From Okeania sp. KiyG1 (GTDB taxonomy: Bacteria; Cyanobacteriota; Cyanobacteriia; Cyanobacteriales; Microcoleaceae), in NCBI RefSeq assembly GCF_014132355.1, contig NZ_BLZO01000127.1:1-39699 (forward strand): 39,699 nt of DNA, read 5' to 3'. The position numbers and the translations under genes are program-made. The notes below the pieces were generated by a model. The model ran no database searches. It had not been told where the DNA came from and saw only the letters and a list, made by a program, of their open reading frames with translations. Shown in pieces: positions 17,395 to 25,498 of this stretch (position 1 is the stretch's first letter; every line of letters starts with the position of its first letter).

Positions 17395-17620
17395 ACCGTT
17401 TTTTGCTTTCCAAATACTAGACGTTACTCACCATGATTTTCTGAACTTTTTTTCCGAAAAAATAAATTGCCTGACTTCTTACTTTTGTTAGGGAGACAAT
17501 GGCTTATCCTGCTGTCTCTCCCACTATCAAACTTGACTAGAAAACAAACTGTCTCGAACAAGGGCGTTGGCGGTATATCGCTGCCCTATCCATATTAGTC
17601 ACAGTACCCTTGGGAGCTGT
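17395..17620. repeat. Duplicated cassette, copy A
   Basis: The stretch from TTTTTTGCTTTCCAAATACT through AACTTGACTAGAAAACAAAC to an antiporter-gene fragment (CTGCCCTATCCATATTAGTC) is repeated at 21828-22075. A third copy of its beginning, at 30575-30914, is interrupted by a family 5 MITE. It is non-coding apart from the fragment. Confidence 0.8.
17419..17444 (-). promoter_or_regulatory. ECF-like promoter motif upstream of the sigma gene
   Basis: Minus strand TCAGAAAAT, 12 bp, CGTCT, with an A-rich run upstream (GGAAAAAAAG). It sits about 290 bp before the sigma ATG, inside a cassette repeated at 21828. Confidence 0.45.
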
Positions 17621-17649
17621 TGATTTATTTTCTGGAGATGTCTAATATT

Positions 17650-18057
17650 TTTTGAGTCTATTTGATTCAGTTTTCAGGCAAACTCTTCTCTTTCTTGATA
17701 ACCATAGGTTTGTCTTGAGTGCCTCTTTCATTCCGATGAGACCTCGGAATTAGGCACTCGCTTTTTTTTCGAGTCAAACCAAGTTTTTTTAAACTTCTAC
17801 TAATAGTAAAACGACTACAATTTCCCCAGTTGGCAGCCATTTGACCCATGAGTTTGATCATAATTAGTATCCACAAATTTCTCAAATTATTCCCAGTCTT
17901 TAATTTTAGATACTTGAGGAGGAGGTACACTGGTTAATGGGACTGTTGAACCTGTTAGTAAATATTGGTCTCGCCATTTATGAAGAGTAGGGGACTTATA
18001 TTTAACAGACGACTCACATGATTGATAGACATACCATTATCACCATATATTGGAATG
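17650..18057 (-). pseudogene. IS630-family transposase remnant
   Basis: On the minus strand, in several frames, one reads GMSINHVSRLLNIS, KIKDWE...FVDTNYDQTHG, and MAANWGNCSRFTISRSLKKL followed by GLTRKK and TYGYQERE. This is the helix-turn-helix half of an IS630-type transposase. Frameshifts, in-frame stops and a 50-bp hairpin insert after LTRKK inactivate it, and the catalytic DDE half is absent. No terminal inverted repeats could be assigned. Confidence 0.8.
17712..17761 (-). repeat. 50-bp hairpin element, copy B, inside the IS630 remnant
   Basis: Minus strand GCGAG...CAAGAC, with outer stem GAGTGCCT/AGGCACTC and inner stem ATTCCGA/TCGGAAT. Removing it joins LTRKK to TYGYQERE of the transposase, so it is a discrete insertion. 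It shares ends and stem geometry with 7961-8010. Confidence 0.8.
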
Positions 18058-18058
18058 A

Positions 18059-18207
18059 AGTGATCGCTCGTCGTATTGTATTGCTAGCTGCTGTTGATAC
18101 TTCACCCCCTGAGAAATAATCGTTTTTGTTAGAGGAAGGAAGCGATCGCTTTTGAGAAAAAGGGCGATCGCTCCTCGACCTAACCTACAAGTTCTGCTAT
18201 CGTACTC
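18059..18207. repeat. Antiporter-gene fragment plus HIP1-flanked repeat, copy B
   Basis: 18059-18107 matches the start of the antiporter UspA domain (GATCGCTCGTCGTATTGTAT...TTCACCCC). 18122-18207 matches 13305-13392 except that the 14 bp between the two GCGATCGC sites is inverted. Confidence 0.75.
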
Positions 18208-18271
18208 GACTTAAGTTTCCTCCCTTGTTCTTTGAATAATATAGCTGGTTGAGGTCGAGCGTCTTCTTGTC

Positions 18272-18751
18272 TTATTCAAAGCAAGGAATCGATGTTGCTG
18301 GAACTGGTCCAACAAATTTAAAGTCGTCAAATCCCTCGCGATACCCGTAGATAGCTGCACCAGACTGATTGTCTTTGGAGAGCAACATCCGCAGTTCCAC
18401 ATTGGACGGAATAACAGGACCAATTCCTGCCTGAGGCGGCCAGTCAATATCTGGATAACCAGTAGCCTTAATTTCATTAGCAATCTTTCCGCTCTTGTAA
18501 GCACCCAATAATTCTGTTTGAATGTCTAGGGGTGGACTGACGGCTTGAAAGATTTCACCCTCACCCGTTACCTTACCCCTGACGGGGTCAACTAACAGTC
18601 GAACGTCAAAGTGTGGAGCCCCTAAAAGGTTGGAGCCAATGCTATAACAAGCGGGAAATAAGCCGACAGCTTTTTCTGCTGCCATAGCAGGAGAGACAGC
18701 CATAACAAACACGGCCAATATAGCCGCTACTGTTGCCAATATCTTTTTCAT
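18272..18751 (-). CDS. Small secreted protein, DUF1842-like, 159 aa
   Basis: A Sec signal peptide is evident: MKKILATVAAILAVFVMA, with cleavage after AMA at about residue 24. The mature part begins AEKAVGLFPACYSIGSNLLG and holds VTGEGEIFQAVSPPLD, a pattern I recall from DUF1842 proteins; that assignment is from memory and moderate. It would act outside the cytoplasm; no enzyme motif is visible. The ATG has a GGAAAAAAAG site. A candidate ECF promoter lies 92 bp upstream (18843-18868), so it may belong to the sigma factor's regulon. Confidence 0.75.
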   Translation of the reverse strand: MKKILATVAAILAVFVMAVSPAMAAEKAVGLFPACYSIGSNLLGAPHFDVRLLVDPVRGKVTGEGEIFQAVSPPLDIQTELLGAYKSGKIANEIKATGYPDIDWPPQAGIGPVIPSNVELRMLLSKDNQSGAAIYGYREGFDDFKFVGPVPATSIPCFE

Positions 18752-18842
18752 CTTTTTTTCCGTTAAGAATAGAACAATGTGTAGGTTAAAGGCATTTTCA
18801 GTCTTCTGTTTTATGAGAACGCCCTTTTTGCCTACATCTTAC

Positions 18843-18868
18843 AGACGATGCTAGCGAGGATTTTCTGA
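18843..18868 (-). promoter_or_regulatory. ECF-like promoter motif before the DUF1842-like gene
   Basis: Minus strand TCAGAAAAT, 12 bp, CGTCT, preceded by a run of ten A. The 12-bp spacer (CCTCGCTAGCAT) and flanks differ from those of the 17419 copy, so conservation is limited to the two boxes. Confidence 0.5.
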
Positions 18869-19005
18869 ATTTTTTTTTTTGCAGAACGGCTTTTTCTTAA
18901 TATGCTATGATTATTGAATAATGGGAAAGGTGTGCGCCTATAGACCCTCTGTGAACTCTGTGCCTAGTGTGGTTCCATTTCAGATATTTCACAGTAACTC
19001 TCCCT

Positions 19006-19095
19006 ATGCCAGTTCCACCTACATTTTGTAAAGAAATACAAAAATTTGCCCACGCACTCAGCAGTTTACATTCCTCTCAACTAGCATCGGTGTAA
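19006..19095 (+). pseudogene. Short ORF remnant, 29 aa
   Basis: An ATG-led frame reads MPVPPTFCKEIQKFAHALSS and stops directly before an STRR. It might be the N-terminus of a transposase cut by the repeat, but I cannot assign it. The rest of 18870-19320 has no other gene. Confidence 0.2.
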
Positions 19096-19098
19096 TTA

Positions 19099-19158
19099 GA
19101 TGGGGAGATGGGGAGATGGGGAGATGGGGAGATGGGGGGATGGGGGGATGGGGGGATG
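19099..19158. repeat. Tandem GGGGAGAT/GGGGGGAT repeat
   Basis: Eight-base purine-rich units in tandem, about seven copies. It is another example of the strand-biased runs found in most gaps here. Confidence 0.8.
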
Positions 19159-19321
19159 GAGAAATATTTGGTAATCGTTGAAGATGAAACATTTTTTATA
19201 CCGAATTAAACGGATTTGATATGAAAAGCGCTGTAGGAAAATTGCTATTTTTCGCCCAATCCCGAAACAAATAGCAGGCAGCGAAAACGGCCCATACAAA
19301 TAAAGCCCTCCTAATAACTCA

Positions 19322-19446
19322 TATCATGTCCGGTAGCACCGTTTGTGTATAGAATTAAGTTTCAATTGACACAAACCCTTCTGCCTTCTGCCTTCTGCCC
19401 TCTGCCTTCCTTCCTCCAAAGTATAAGTATTCAAGCGGACATGATA
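19322..19446. mobile_element. MITE, TATCATGTCCG family, 125 bp, TSD TCA
   Basis: Terminal repeats TATCATGTCCG and CGGACATGATA, with TCA at 19319-19321 and 19447-19449. The body holds CTTCTGC heptamers. It is directly followed by a second copy that shares the TCA. Confidence 0.9.
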
Positions 19447-19449
19447 TCA

Positions 19450-19606
19450 TATCATGTCCGGTAGCATCGATATTGTATAGAGAAGGTAAGGAAGAAGGAA
19501 GAAGTAGGGGCGATTCGCGAATCGCCCCTACAAGAGAAGGAAAAACCTTATATGGCGCTAGATATTTCCCCAACTTTATACACAAACGATACCAACGGAC
19601 ATGATA
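19450..19606. mobile_element. MITE, TATCATGTCCG family, 157 bp, tandem to the previous
   Basis: The order is TCA-element-TCA-element-TCA. Its body with GGGGCGATTCGCGAATCGCCCC is the reverse of the copy at 32417-32573. The empty site for the pair is at 26655-26670 (CTAATAACTCAGAAGG). Confidence 0.9.
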
Positions 19607-19609
19607 TCA

Positions 19610-19907
19610 GAAGGCTCAAAAAAAGGCGAGATTGCTCCAAGGCGCGCAGGAGAATCGCTCCCATAAAAAAAGCGATCGCGCTTCCATAAAAGAAGCGAGA
19701 CGCTTTTTCAAAAGCCCAAAAGGCCGAATGCTAAAATTAGTTATTGGCGATTGCTCAAAGGAACAAGACCATGCTATTGGAGCTGAAGCGATCGCTCTGT
19801 CCCCAAAACATCAGACACAATGATCTCAACTTGCGCTCTATAGCGGGCAGATATCAAACTTCTCCAGCACCAAATCAGCAGTTTCTAACGCGCCTTCTAC
19901 CCAACTC
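19610..19907. repeat. Duplicate of the 3' end and downstream region of the flavin amine oxidase gene
   Basis: The segment matches 26663-26953 at high identity. It includes, on the minus strand, the last 24 or so codons (WVEGALETADLVLEKFDICP) as a detached fragment. With 19302-19318 it defines a duplicated block that the two MITEs have split. From 19908 to 20090 nothing further is recognised. Confidence 0.85.
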
Positions 19908-20090
19908 TGGGAAAACGCCGATAGATATAGCGTTTCTCAAATAAGCGTAATCAAGGAAACGTAGGGGTGACAGCAACAAGAGCGACTATCTCTTAGCCCC
20001 TACCAGAACCCCGCACTCTCGTTGCTTCGCCCCAGATGTCACATCAATTTGAGAACCGCTATAAAAACTGCTTTTTAGCGCTTTTTACAA

Positions 20091-21674
20091 CTATCGGTAA
20101 GTAAATCCGAAGACGTCTGGAACTACTGTCGCCGGCCCTACAGGAACATTTTTCGGGTCTGCTATATCCAGTTTCTCAAACTGGATGCCATCGTTCCATA
20201 CTTTGCGGAGGAAATCCTTGATGACATCAATGGTGAAAAGTTCGCCAGGGCAGCGACGGTATCCGAAACCGAAGGGCGCGTAGCCGGCATAGTCAGCCAC
20301 AGGAAATGTTTGGTCGTCGGTAACGTTGTAAACAGTACCAAATGTGCTATTGGTGATGTTAGTATCTCGACCATCCTTAGCCAGGAATCCCGTCTTGTGG
20401 AAGGGGCATTGGGCAAATCCGATTTCCTCGCATTTCTCGGCGTTAACTTCGTTGCTGGTCGGTACTTCTATGTAGCGATCGGGGTTAAAAATCGTCGGTT
20501 TTTTCCAATTTACATAATATTCGCTGGTTTCCTTGTGCGGAGTAACATAGTAGTTGTACCTATCGTAAATAGGCTCTCGCACTTCCTCCACCTTGGATAT
20601 GCTACCACTGTTGGGCGAAATTGTGCGGAATAACTCCATCACGAAGCGATCAAGGGGGGTAAACGGCTCGCCATTCGCTTCGTCATAGTCGCCGCTCATT
20701 GTTTTTTCAAACCAGGATTTGACAACAGGATTGCCCGCGTTTGTACTGAGCAAAGACATGATGTTGTAAATAGTATTGCCCCACTGACTAAAGGCAACAA
20801 AGTTGTGGAAGCACTCGAAGATAATATCGTCGCGTTTAAAATATGGAGATTTGCCACCATTACTATTTTCAAGCCAGTAATATACAAAAGTCTTGTCGGA
20901 ATCGCTTATATTATCCTCGGCGATATCGTTGACCTTTTGAGCGATCCATTTCTCTAATTCAGGGCGTATTTGGCGCACGTTCATGTAGTTTTCATACGTG
21001 ATTTCTTGGAGCGGATCTACATAGGCAAGGACTGTATTAAAACTCGTCCCTATCTTCGTGACATAATCCGGAATATCATCGCCCGTAACACCAAGATGTA
21101 AGTCCCAATAGAGGTTGAAATAGCTATCTAGGTACTTGCTCATCAGTGGTTGGCCGACGTTGGTCTCGCTCAATAGATTGTCGAAATAGCCAACCACCTT
21201 CTTCTGATAGTTGAAGGGATAGAGATCAGGGGTAAGAGCTGAATAGTAAATCCTTTTTTTACGATTATCTGGGCCCCGGTTTTGATAACCAGTGAGAAAT
21301 ACCGTGGTTCCTTCCTCCGGTTCAGGTTGCCAATTCTCGTATAACAAACCCCAAAACTGATAGGGTAGGGCATTCTGCTTGCTGAGTTTTTCGTCGTCGA
21401 GTAGCGGCAGAGTCAGGCGCGCTCCTTGATTGAGCCTTACTAAAAATAAGGATGTCAATATCACATGACGAATGTATTCTAGGTCGGTAATGTGAGAGGG
21501 TAAGTCACGAAACAAGTCTGGGGATATCTTCTCTCGCTTATCGATCTTTTCCTTTAGATCCTTGAGGCGCGATTGGGCATCATTGTTTTCAAGCAAAGAC
21601 TTGATTGATTTTGGAATAGCAAAGATATTGTACATATCAGTGAATACTTGATTAGGTGGATAGTTCGGGAGCAA
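20091..21674 (-). CDS. Divergent cytochrome P450-like heme protein, possible peroxygenase
   Basis: The 527-residue protein carries P450 landmarks: ExxR as E347-L-F-R350, FNPDRY (396-401), and a heme loop FGFGYRRCPG (468-477) with the axial ligand C475. The I-helix region (about 283-308, FHNFVAFSQWGNTIYN) lacks the acid-Thr pair used for O2 activation. RCPGELFTIDVIKDFLRKV resembles the H2O2-using CYP152 fatty-acid peroxygenases as I recall them. An extra stretch of about 65 residues lies between FNPDRY and the heme loop. No membrane anchor is seen. The start is TTG at 21674, with GGGAG 4 bp before it, or ATG at 21635. Its substrate is unknown. Its own leader, an ECF-like motif and flanking oxidase and phospholipase genes suggest oxidation of lipids with locally made peroxide (inference). 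Confidence 0.75.
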   Translation of the reverse strand: MLPNYPPNQVFTDMYNIFAIPKSIKSLLENNDAQSRLKDLKEKIDKREKISPDLFRDLPSHITDLEYIRHVILTSLFLVRLNQGARLTLPLLDDEKLSKQNALPYQFWGLLYENWQPEPEEGTTVFLTGYQNRGPDNRKKRIYYSALTPDLYPFNYQKKVVGYFDNLLSETNVGQPLMSKYLDSYFNLYWDLHLGVTGDDIPDYVTKIGTSFNTVLAYVDPLQEITYENYMNVRQIRPELEKWIAQKVNDIAEDNISDSDKTFVYYWLENSNGGKSPYFKRDDIIFECFHNFVAFSQWGNTIYNIMSLLSTNAGNPVVKSWFEKTMSGDYDEANGEPFTPLDRFVMELFRTISPNSGSISKVEEVREPIYDRYNYYVTPHKETSEYYVNWKKPTIFNPDRYIEVPTSNEVNAEKCEEIGFAQCPFHKTGFLAKDGRDTNITNSTFGTVYNVTDDQTFPVADYAGYAPFGFGYRRCPGELFTIDVIKDFLRKVWNDGIQFEKLDIADPKNVPVGPATVVPDVFGFTYR

Positions 21675-21745
21675 TTTGCTCCCTTGAAGTCAGGAACCCG
21701 GAGTGGGAAATAGGGCAACGGGCAAGGGACGGGGAATCTTCAAAT

Positions 21746-21804
21746 CTTTGAGATTCCTTTTTCCAGAATGGGATGTCCCCTAGGTTAAATAGGTAGGCAT
21801 AAAT
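21746..21804 (-). promoter_or_regulatory. Leader shared with the lipase gene
   Basis: It is nearly the same as 14758-14820 upstream of the lipase. Here it ends 72 bp before the TTG start, whereas at the lipase it abuts the ATG. Confidence 0.45.
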
Positions 21805-21827
21805 ATTGGACTTTATACTTCCACTAT

Positions 21828-22075
21828 TTTTTTGCTTTCCAAATACTAGACGTTACTCACCATGATTTTCTGACTCTTTTTTCCAAAAAAAATAAATTGC
21901 CCGACTTCTTACTTCTGTTAGGGGGACAATAGCTTCTCCTGCTGTCCCTCCCACTATCAAACTTGACTAGAAAACAAGCTGTCTCGAACAAGGGCGCAAT
22001 TCGGAGCAAGTGCGGCAGCTATATCGCTGCCCTATCCATATTAGTCACAGCACCTTTAGGAGCTTGGGCCTACAA
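21828..22075. repeat. Duplicated cassette, copy B, ending in an antiporter fragment
   Basis: It matches 17395-17620. The last 50 bp copy the antiporter coding sequence (CTGCCCTATCCATATTAGTC up to GGAGCTTGGGC). Confidence 0.8.
21848..21873 (-). promoter_or_regulatory. ECF-like promoter motif before the P450-like gene
   Basis: Minus strand TCAGAAAAT, 12 bp, CGTCT, about 175 bp before the start codon. It lies in the duplicated cassette also found before the sigma gene, so it is not independent of that copy. Confidence 0.4.
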
Positions 22076-22079
22076 TCAA

Positions 22080-22567
22080 ACCTAAAAAGCGTCGGGAGGA
22101 AGTACGCAGCGCCCGTTTTAACGGCTGTTTGAATAACGACACGCGGGTAATAAAGCGGAGTAAAAGTCTGGTATAATAGAGGAATAAGGAACAAGGTTTG
22201 TCGCCATGACATGACCGTGCTTTGCGGTGAAATTCCGGTGGACAGGAGACGGGGAATTAACTTCCTACGACGGCTGTTAGCTCCGCATTCGGCACCGAAA
22301 AGCAAGTAGGCAGCTAGAGCAGCGAGAAGATTGCTCCAACCAGTGCGAGTAAAACCACTCGTGAAAGCTAATAAAAAAAAAGTAAACTCACAGCTAGATT
22401 TCTGTCTATGCCGAGGAGTTTAGGAGTCTGCCCTTCAGGCTTTAAGCAAATGTGGATTTATGAGGGGCTGCGTGCGGAAATAAATTCCGCACATTTATTC
22501 GCCCCGTCCCAAATGGGGGTGGACTAACCACAGAATCCAGGGTGTTTCAACCCCTGGAGATGTCAAT
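22080..22567 (+). ncRNA. Structured IS200/IS605-like right end (omega-RNA-like), no tnpB
   Basis: After a short open frame (KPKKRREEVRSARFNG, stop near 22177) come a TATAAT box and a long structured stretch. It ends CACAGAATCCAGGG...CCCCTGGAGATGTCAA, a hairpin closed by GGAGATGTCAA that resembles TnpB-element right ends. It is unrelated in body to the copies at 7774 and 28697. The tnpB gene itself is absent. Assignment is from the terminal motif only. Confidence 0.35.
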
Positions 22568-22616
22568 TGACCATAAAATGGACTGTCTCAATTGAGGGCC
22601 TTGGGGGACTAAGTGT

Positions 22617-22745
22617 GGCAGCTATATCGCTGCTCTATCCATATTAGTCACAGCACCCTTGGGAGTTTGGGCAATACCTACTTTTGCACCCAAACTATTA
22701 CGCAAGGGAAAAGTCGATCCCACCAAAGTAGTGATCGCTCCTTCT
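22617..22745 (+). pseudogene. Fragment of the antiporter gene
   Basis: About 125 bp match antiporter codons for ALSILVTAPLGAWAIPTFAP through KLLRKGEVDPTKVAIA, with several changes. There is no start and no full domain. A near-palindrome with GCGATCGCTCTG and CAGAGCAATCG follows at 22795-22850. Confidence 0.8.
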
Positions 22746-22898
22746 CGTCCTTTCCATCCCACAATCAAACTTGGCCAGAAAACACCACCTTAAAAAGCGA
22801 TCGCTCTGCCTGCTATTGTAGAAAGTGACAGAGCAATCGTTTTTCTTGAGATATAGGAAACCAAGATTTCGGCTGATCTCATCGGGTTACTAAGCCGC

Positions 22899-22916
22899 AA
22901 GAGCGCGATCGCTCTT
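22899..22916. terminator. Hairpin after the patatin gene
   Basis: AAGAGCG and CGCTCTT form a 7-bp stem around CGAT, 18 bp past the patatin stop. There is no U-run, so terminator function is only possible. Confidence 0.3.
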
Positions 22917-22934
22917 AGACAATATGCTTGGTGT

Positions 22935-25115
22935 TTATTTCATATTCCATTTATCTAGCCAAAGATTCTTAAGTTTTTCAATTGTGCCTTCCTTGTCTCC
23001 CACTATCTCTTCCCAGCCTTTTCGGATCGCGTCCTTTTCCTTCTTTGTTAGTTTCCATGAGAGTGGTGGTTCGTATTCACCTTCTTCGCTATAAAATGAG
23101 AAGAAGATGGGGTAATATTTAATTTCTACCTTTTTATGGACTTCCCTTGCGTTCTGCCATTCCTGCAACAATTCTACCTCAGTTAAATTGCGGGAAGTAA
23201 GAATTGGCTTGCGAACCTTGAATAAGCCTAGCAACGGACCAATAGTTGCCATAAACAAACCTCGCTTCTTTTCCTTTTTAGGTTGCTCTTTAAGTTTGCT
23301 TTCAGGAAAAGAATTGATTTGTAAGATCAGAATTCTTTTGATTTCTGGGGTAGTTTCTTCACCTTTTTGGGTAGGTTTTTCACGAAGAAGGTCCTCAAGC
23401 CATTCTAATGCTGTCACAAAACCAGAATTGTCGAAATAGCCACCATCAGCGACGTGATAATTTTCTATCTTGGGATCTTGACCATCAGCGACGCGATCGT
23501 CGGCTCGACAAATGGGAGATATGTAAGGGAACGTGGCAGAAAGTCTTGCACCTGTGACAACATCAATATCTTTTCCTGGATAAAGACGATTAAAGTCGAA
23601 GAATTTTTTCTGATCGGGATTAGGAAATTTCGCTGGTGTAATTAGCAACCGCAAGCCATTTTCAACCAAAGTAGCATTCAATACAGGGAGCGGAATATTA
23701 CCTTCTTCAACTTCCGCTCGCCAGTCGGCTAAGGTTTTTGGAGACTCTGGGGTTTTCATACGTCCTTGCCAGTCCTTCTCTATTGCAATACCTCGATCTC
23801 TGATTTTGGGAGTGAGAATGTCTGGTAGGAACGGGAGGAAAATCATGCGCCACAAGTCAGGATAGGCTAATCCCCAACCTACTGCATCTAAACTGTTGGC
23901 GGTAGCGCCCTCAAATATTTCTTTTGATTCTGAAGCCGGTGGAAAACCTTTATCTGTAAAGCGATCCAGATAATACATTGCACCTACTGAGCCACCAGAA
24001 ACGGAACTAATTAATCCAATTGCTTTAGTAAATGATTCTCCTAACTCTTCTTGCAGGCCAATCAATACTTGAGCCGTCCATCCAGCGGCTTGAATTCCAC
24101 CTCCACTAGCACAGACAACAACTACAGTCTGTTTTGCAAGAGGCTCTTCCAGATCTTGTTTGTCCAGACGCTTTTGTAATAAGGCCGTCAAATTTTTTTG
24201 CTCTTCTGGCTGTTCTGGAGCGTCCTTTAATGTAAAATAGTGATCGACATTCAAAAGCCTATAGAGCGCTACAGCAATCAGCACCCAGAAGAACAAGACA
24301 GAAATACGCGAGTAATCGAAGAAGAAGGTAAGACAGCCCAACAAAAGCACCGATACGGAAATTAACAACATTACATATAAAAGTGCTGGCGGTTCTTCTC
24401 TCTTCTGATCGGGGGGCAACGAACTTGGCATAAAAAGCTTAAATGCGATCATATAGATAGCAAAAAGAACGATGAAAAAAACAAGAGCGTCAAAATGATT
24501 GTCGTTTAAAATACCATTATCGATATAGCCTGCTGCTTTGGAAGAGTGTTTGGTCAAAAAGGAAACTGCTTTCACCAACCCCTCATTAAGACCGGGAACT
24601 TTATCGACCGAGAGAAAGTTTCGAGTCAGTTTGAAAAGAAACAAAAAGATCAGGCCACATGACACCCCAAAAAACAATCCAGACCTTCTTTTGTTATTAT
24701 CCATTTCTTCCTTGGATAATTTAAATACTGTCCGGGTGGTCGGTAATGCTAGGGCGATCACTAACACATATTTATACCAAACTTTAGAATAAAAAACTCC
24801 TGGCAGTTCCGGAACCCCAAAACGAGCTGGCGCACCACCAAGGATTATTGCAACGACAAAGGTTACGGCCATTCCCGCCACAGTTGCACCCAAAATTGTC
24901 AACGCAATTTGAACAGCGTTACGCAGGACAAAAAGATTCTTGAGTATAGATTTCAGGGCACCTGTTGCGAGGAAAGGGAGCGCAATCAGCAATACGCCCA
25001 TGAGCAGAGGTATGCGTAGAAAAAAGACATACTGCCAAAAGGCGCTAGGCAGTAGGAGCCATCCCGTAACTACTACCGCTACAAGCCCCAGCCACCTAAT
25101 AATTTTTTGAACCAC
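22935..25115 (-). CDS. Membrane-anchored patatin-like phospholipase
   Basis: The 726-residue protein is predicted to hydrolyse acyl esters of phospholipids at the membrane. Residues 1-290 contain about seven or eight hydrophobic segments, including AVQIALTILGATVAGMAVTF and ALVFFIVLFAIYMIAFKLF. The patatin domain follows (about 328-640): oxyanion loop SGGGIQAAGW (337-346), nucleophile motif GGSVG with S376, and the dyad aspartate in DGG (557-559, VADGGYFDNSG). The start is GTG with AGGAGG about 11 bp upstream. A family 2 MITE ends about 50 bp before the start, so the promoter is probably inside or beyond it. Released fatty acids could feed the neighbouring P450-like protein (inference). Confidence 0.88.
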   Translation of the reverse strand: MVQKIIRWLGLVAVVVTGWLLLPSAFWQYVFFLRIPLLMGVLLIALPFLATGALKSILKNLFVLRNAVQIALTILGATVAGMAVTFVVAIILGGAPARFGVPELPGVFYSKVWYKYVLVIALALPTTRTVFKLSKEEMDNNKRRSGLFFGVSCGLIFLFLFKLTRNFLSVDKVPGLNEGLVKAVSFLTKHSSKAAGYIDNGILNDNHFDALVFFIVLFAIYMIAFKLFMPSSLPPDQKREEPPALLYVMLLISVSVLLLGCLTFFFDYSRISVLFFWVLIAVALYRLLNVDHYFTLKDAPEQPEEQKNLTALLQKRLDKQDLEEPLAKQTVVVVCASGGGIQAAGWTAQVLIGLQEELGESFTKAIGLISSVSGGSVGAMYYLDRFTDKGFPPASESKEIFEGATANSLDAVGWGLAYPDLWRMIFLPFLPDILTPKIRDRGIAIEKDWQGRMKTPESPKTLADWRAEVEEGNIPLPVLNATLVENGLRLLITPAKFPNPDQKKFFDFNRLYPGKDIDVVTGARLSATFPYISPICRADDRVADGQDPKIENYHVADGGYFDNSGFVTALEWLEDLLREKPTQKGEETTPEIKRILILQINSFPESKLKEQPKKEKKRGLFMATIGPLLGLFKVRKPILTSRNLTEVELLQEWQNAREVHKKVEIKYYPIFFSFYSEEGEYEPPLSWKLTKKEKDAIRKGWEEIVGDKEGTIEKLKNLWLDKWNMK

Positions 25116-25166
25116 GATATTGCTTTCCTCCTAGAACGTTTAACTCAGCAAGACTTTACATTCACT

Positions 25167-25255
25167 GGACTTACGCTTTCAAGTCGGTTCTTAAGCTACA
25201 TGTAGTTTCCGGTGCGCGGTGCGGCACTATACAAGTAGCGTCTTTGCGTAAGTCC
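25167..25255. mobile_element. MITE, family 2 (GGACTTACGC/GCGTAAGTCC ends)
   Basis: Inverted ends GGACTTACGC and GCGTAAGTCC enclose 69 bp without an ORF. Relatives are at 32291-32580 and 37785-37873. Confidence 0.7.
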
Positions 25256-25376
25256 CGATTCATCAAAAACATGAGGGGCTTACAGACTAAATATCTTCCC
25301 TCAAATCAGACAAATAGCGATCGGTGCTACTCGGTCAGGAATCAGCTATAAGCGGTCGAGGTTCAGCTATAAGCCG

Positions 25377-25435
25377 TTAGAGCGGGTCTCGACCTTCTTC
25401 CCATTGCCGCCAAAATTGCGCTATTAGATAGCCCG
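25377..25435 (-). pseudogene. Fragment of a second ECF sigma-factor gene
   Basis: The minus strand reads YLIAQFWRQWEEGRDPL and a stop. It matches HLISQFWQQWQESRDQL at the N-terminus of the sigma factor at 16089-17129 with clear divergence. It is therefore the trace of a paralog, not a fresh copy. Confidence 0.6.
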
Positions 25436-25498
25436 AGGCGGTTCCCGTAGCAGCTCCGTCCCTATATTGTCCCGTTTTGCACGGGGAGACATCATAAT

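Noticed and set aside
22205-22265. Possible cobalamin riboswitch (GCGGTGAAATTCCGGTGGAC)
   Set aside because: The box resembles part of the core but the remaining conserved elements and a downstream gene are missing.
22613-22828. Plus-strand open frame of 71 codons
   Set aside because: It is a shifted reading of an antiporter-gene fragment.
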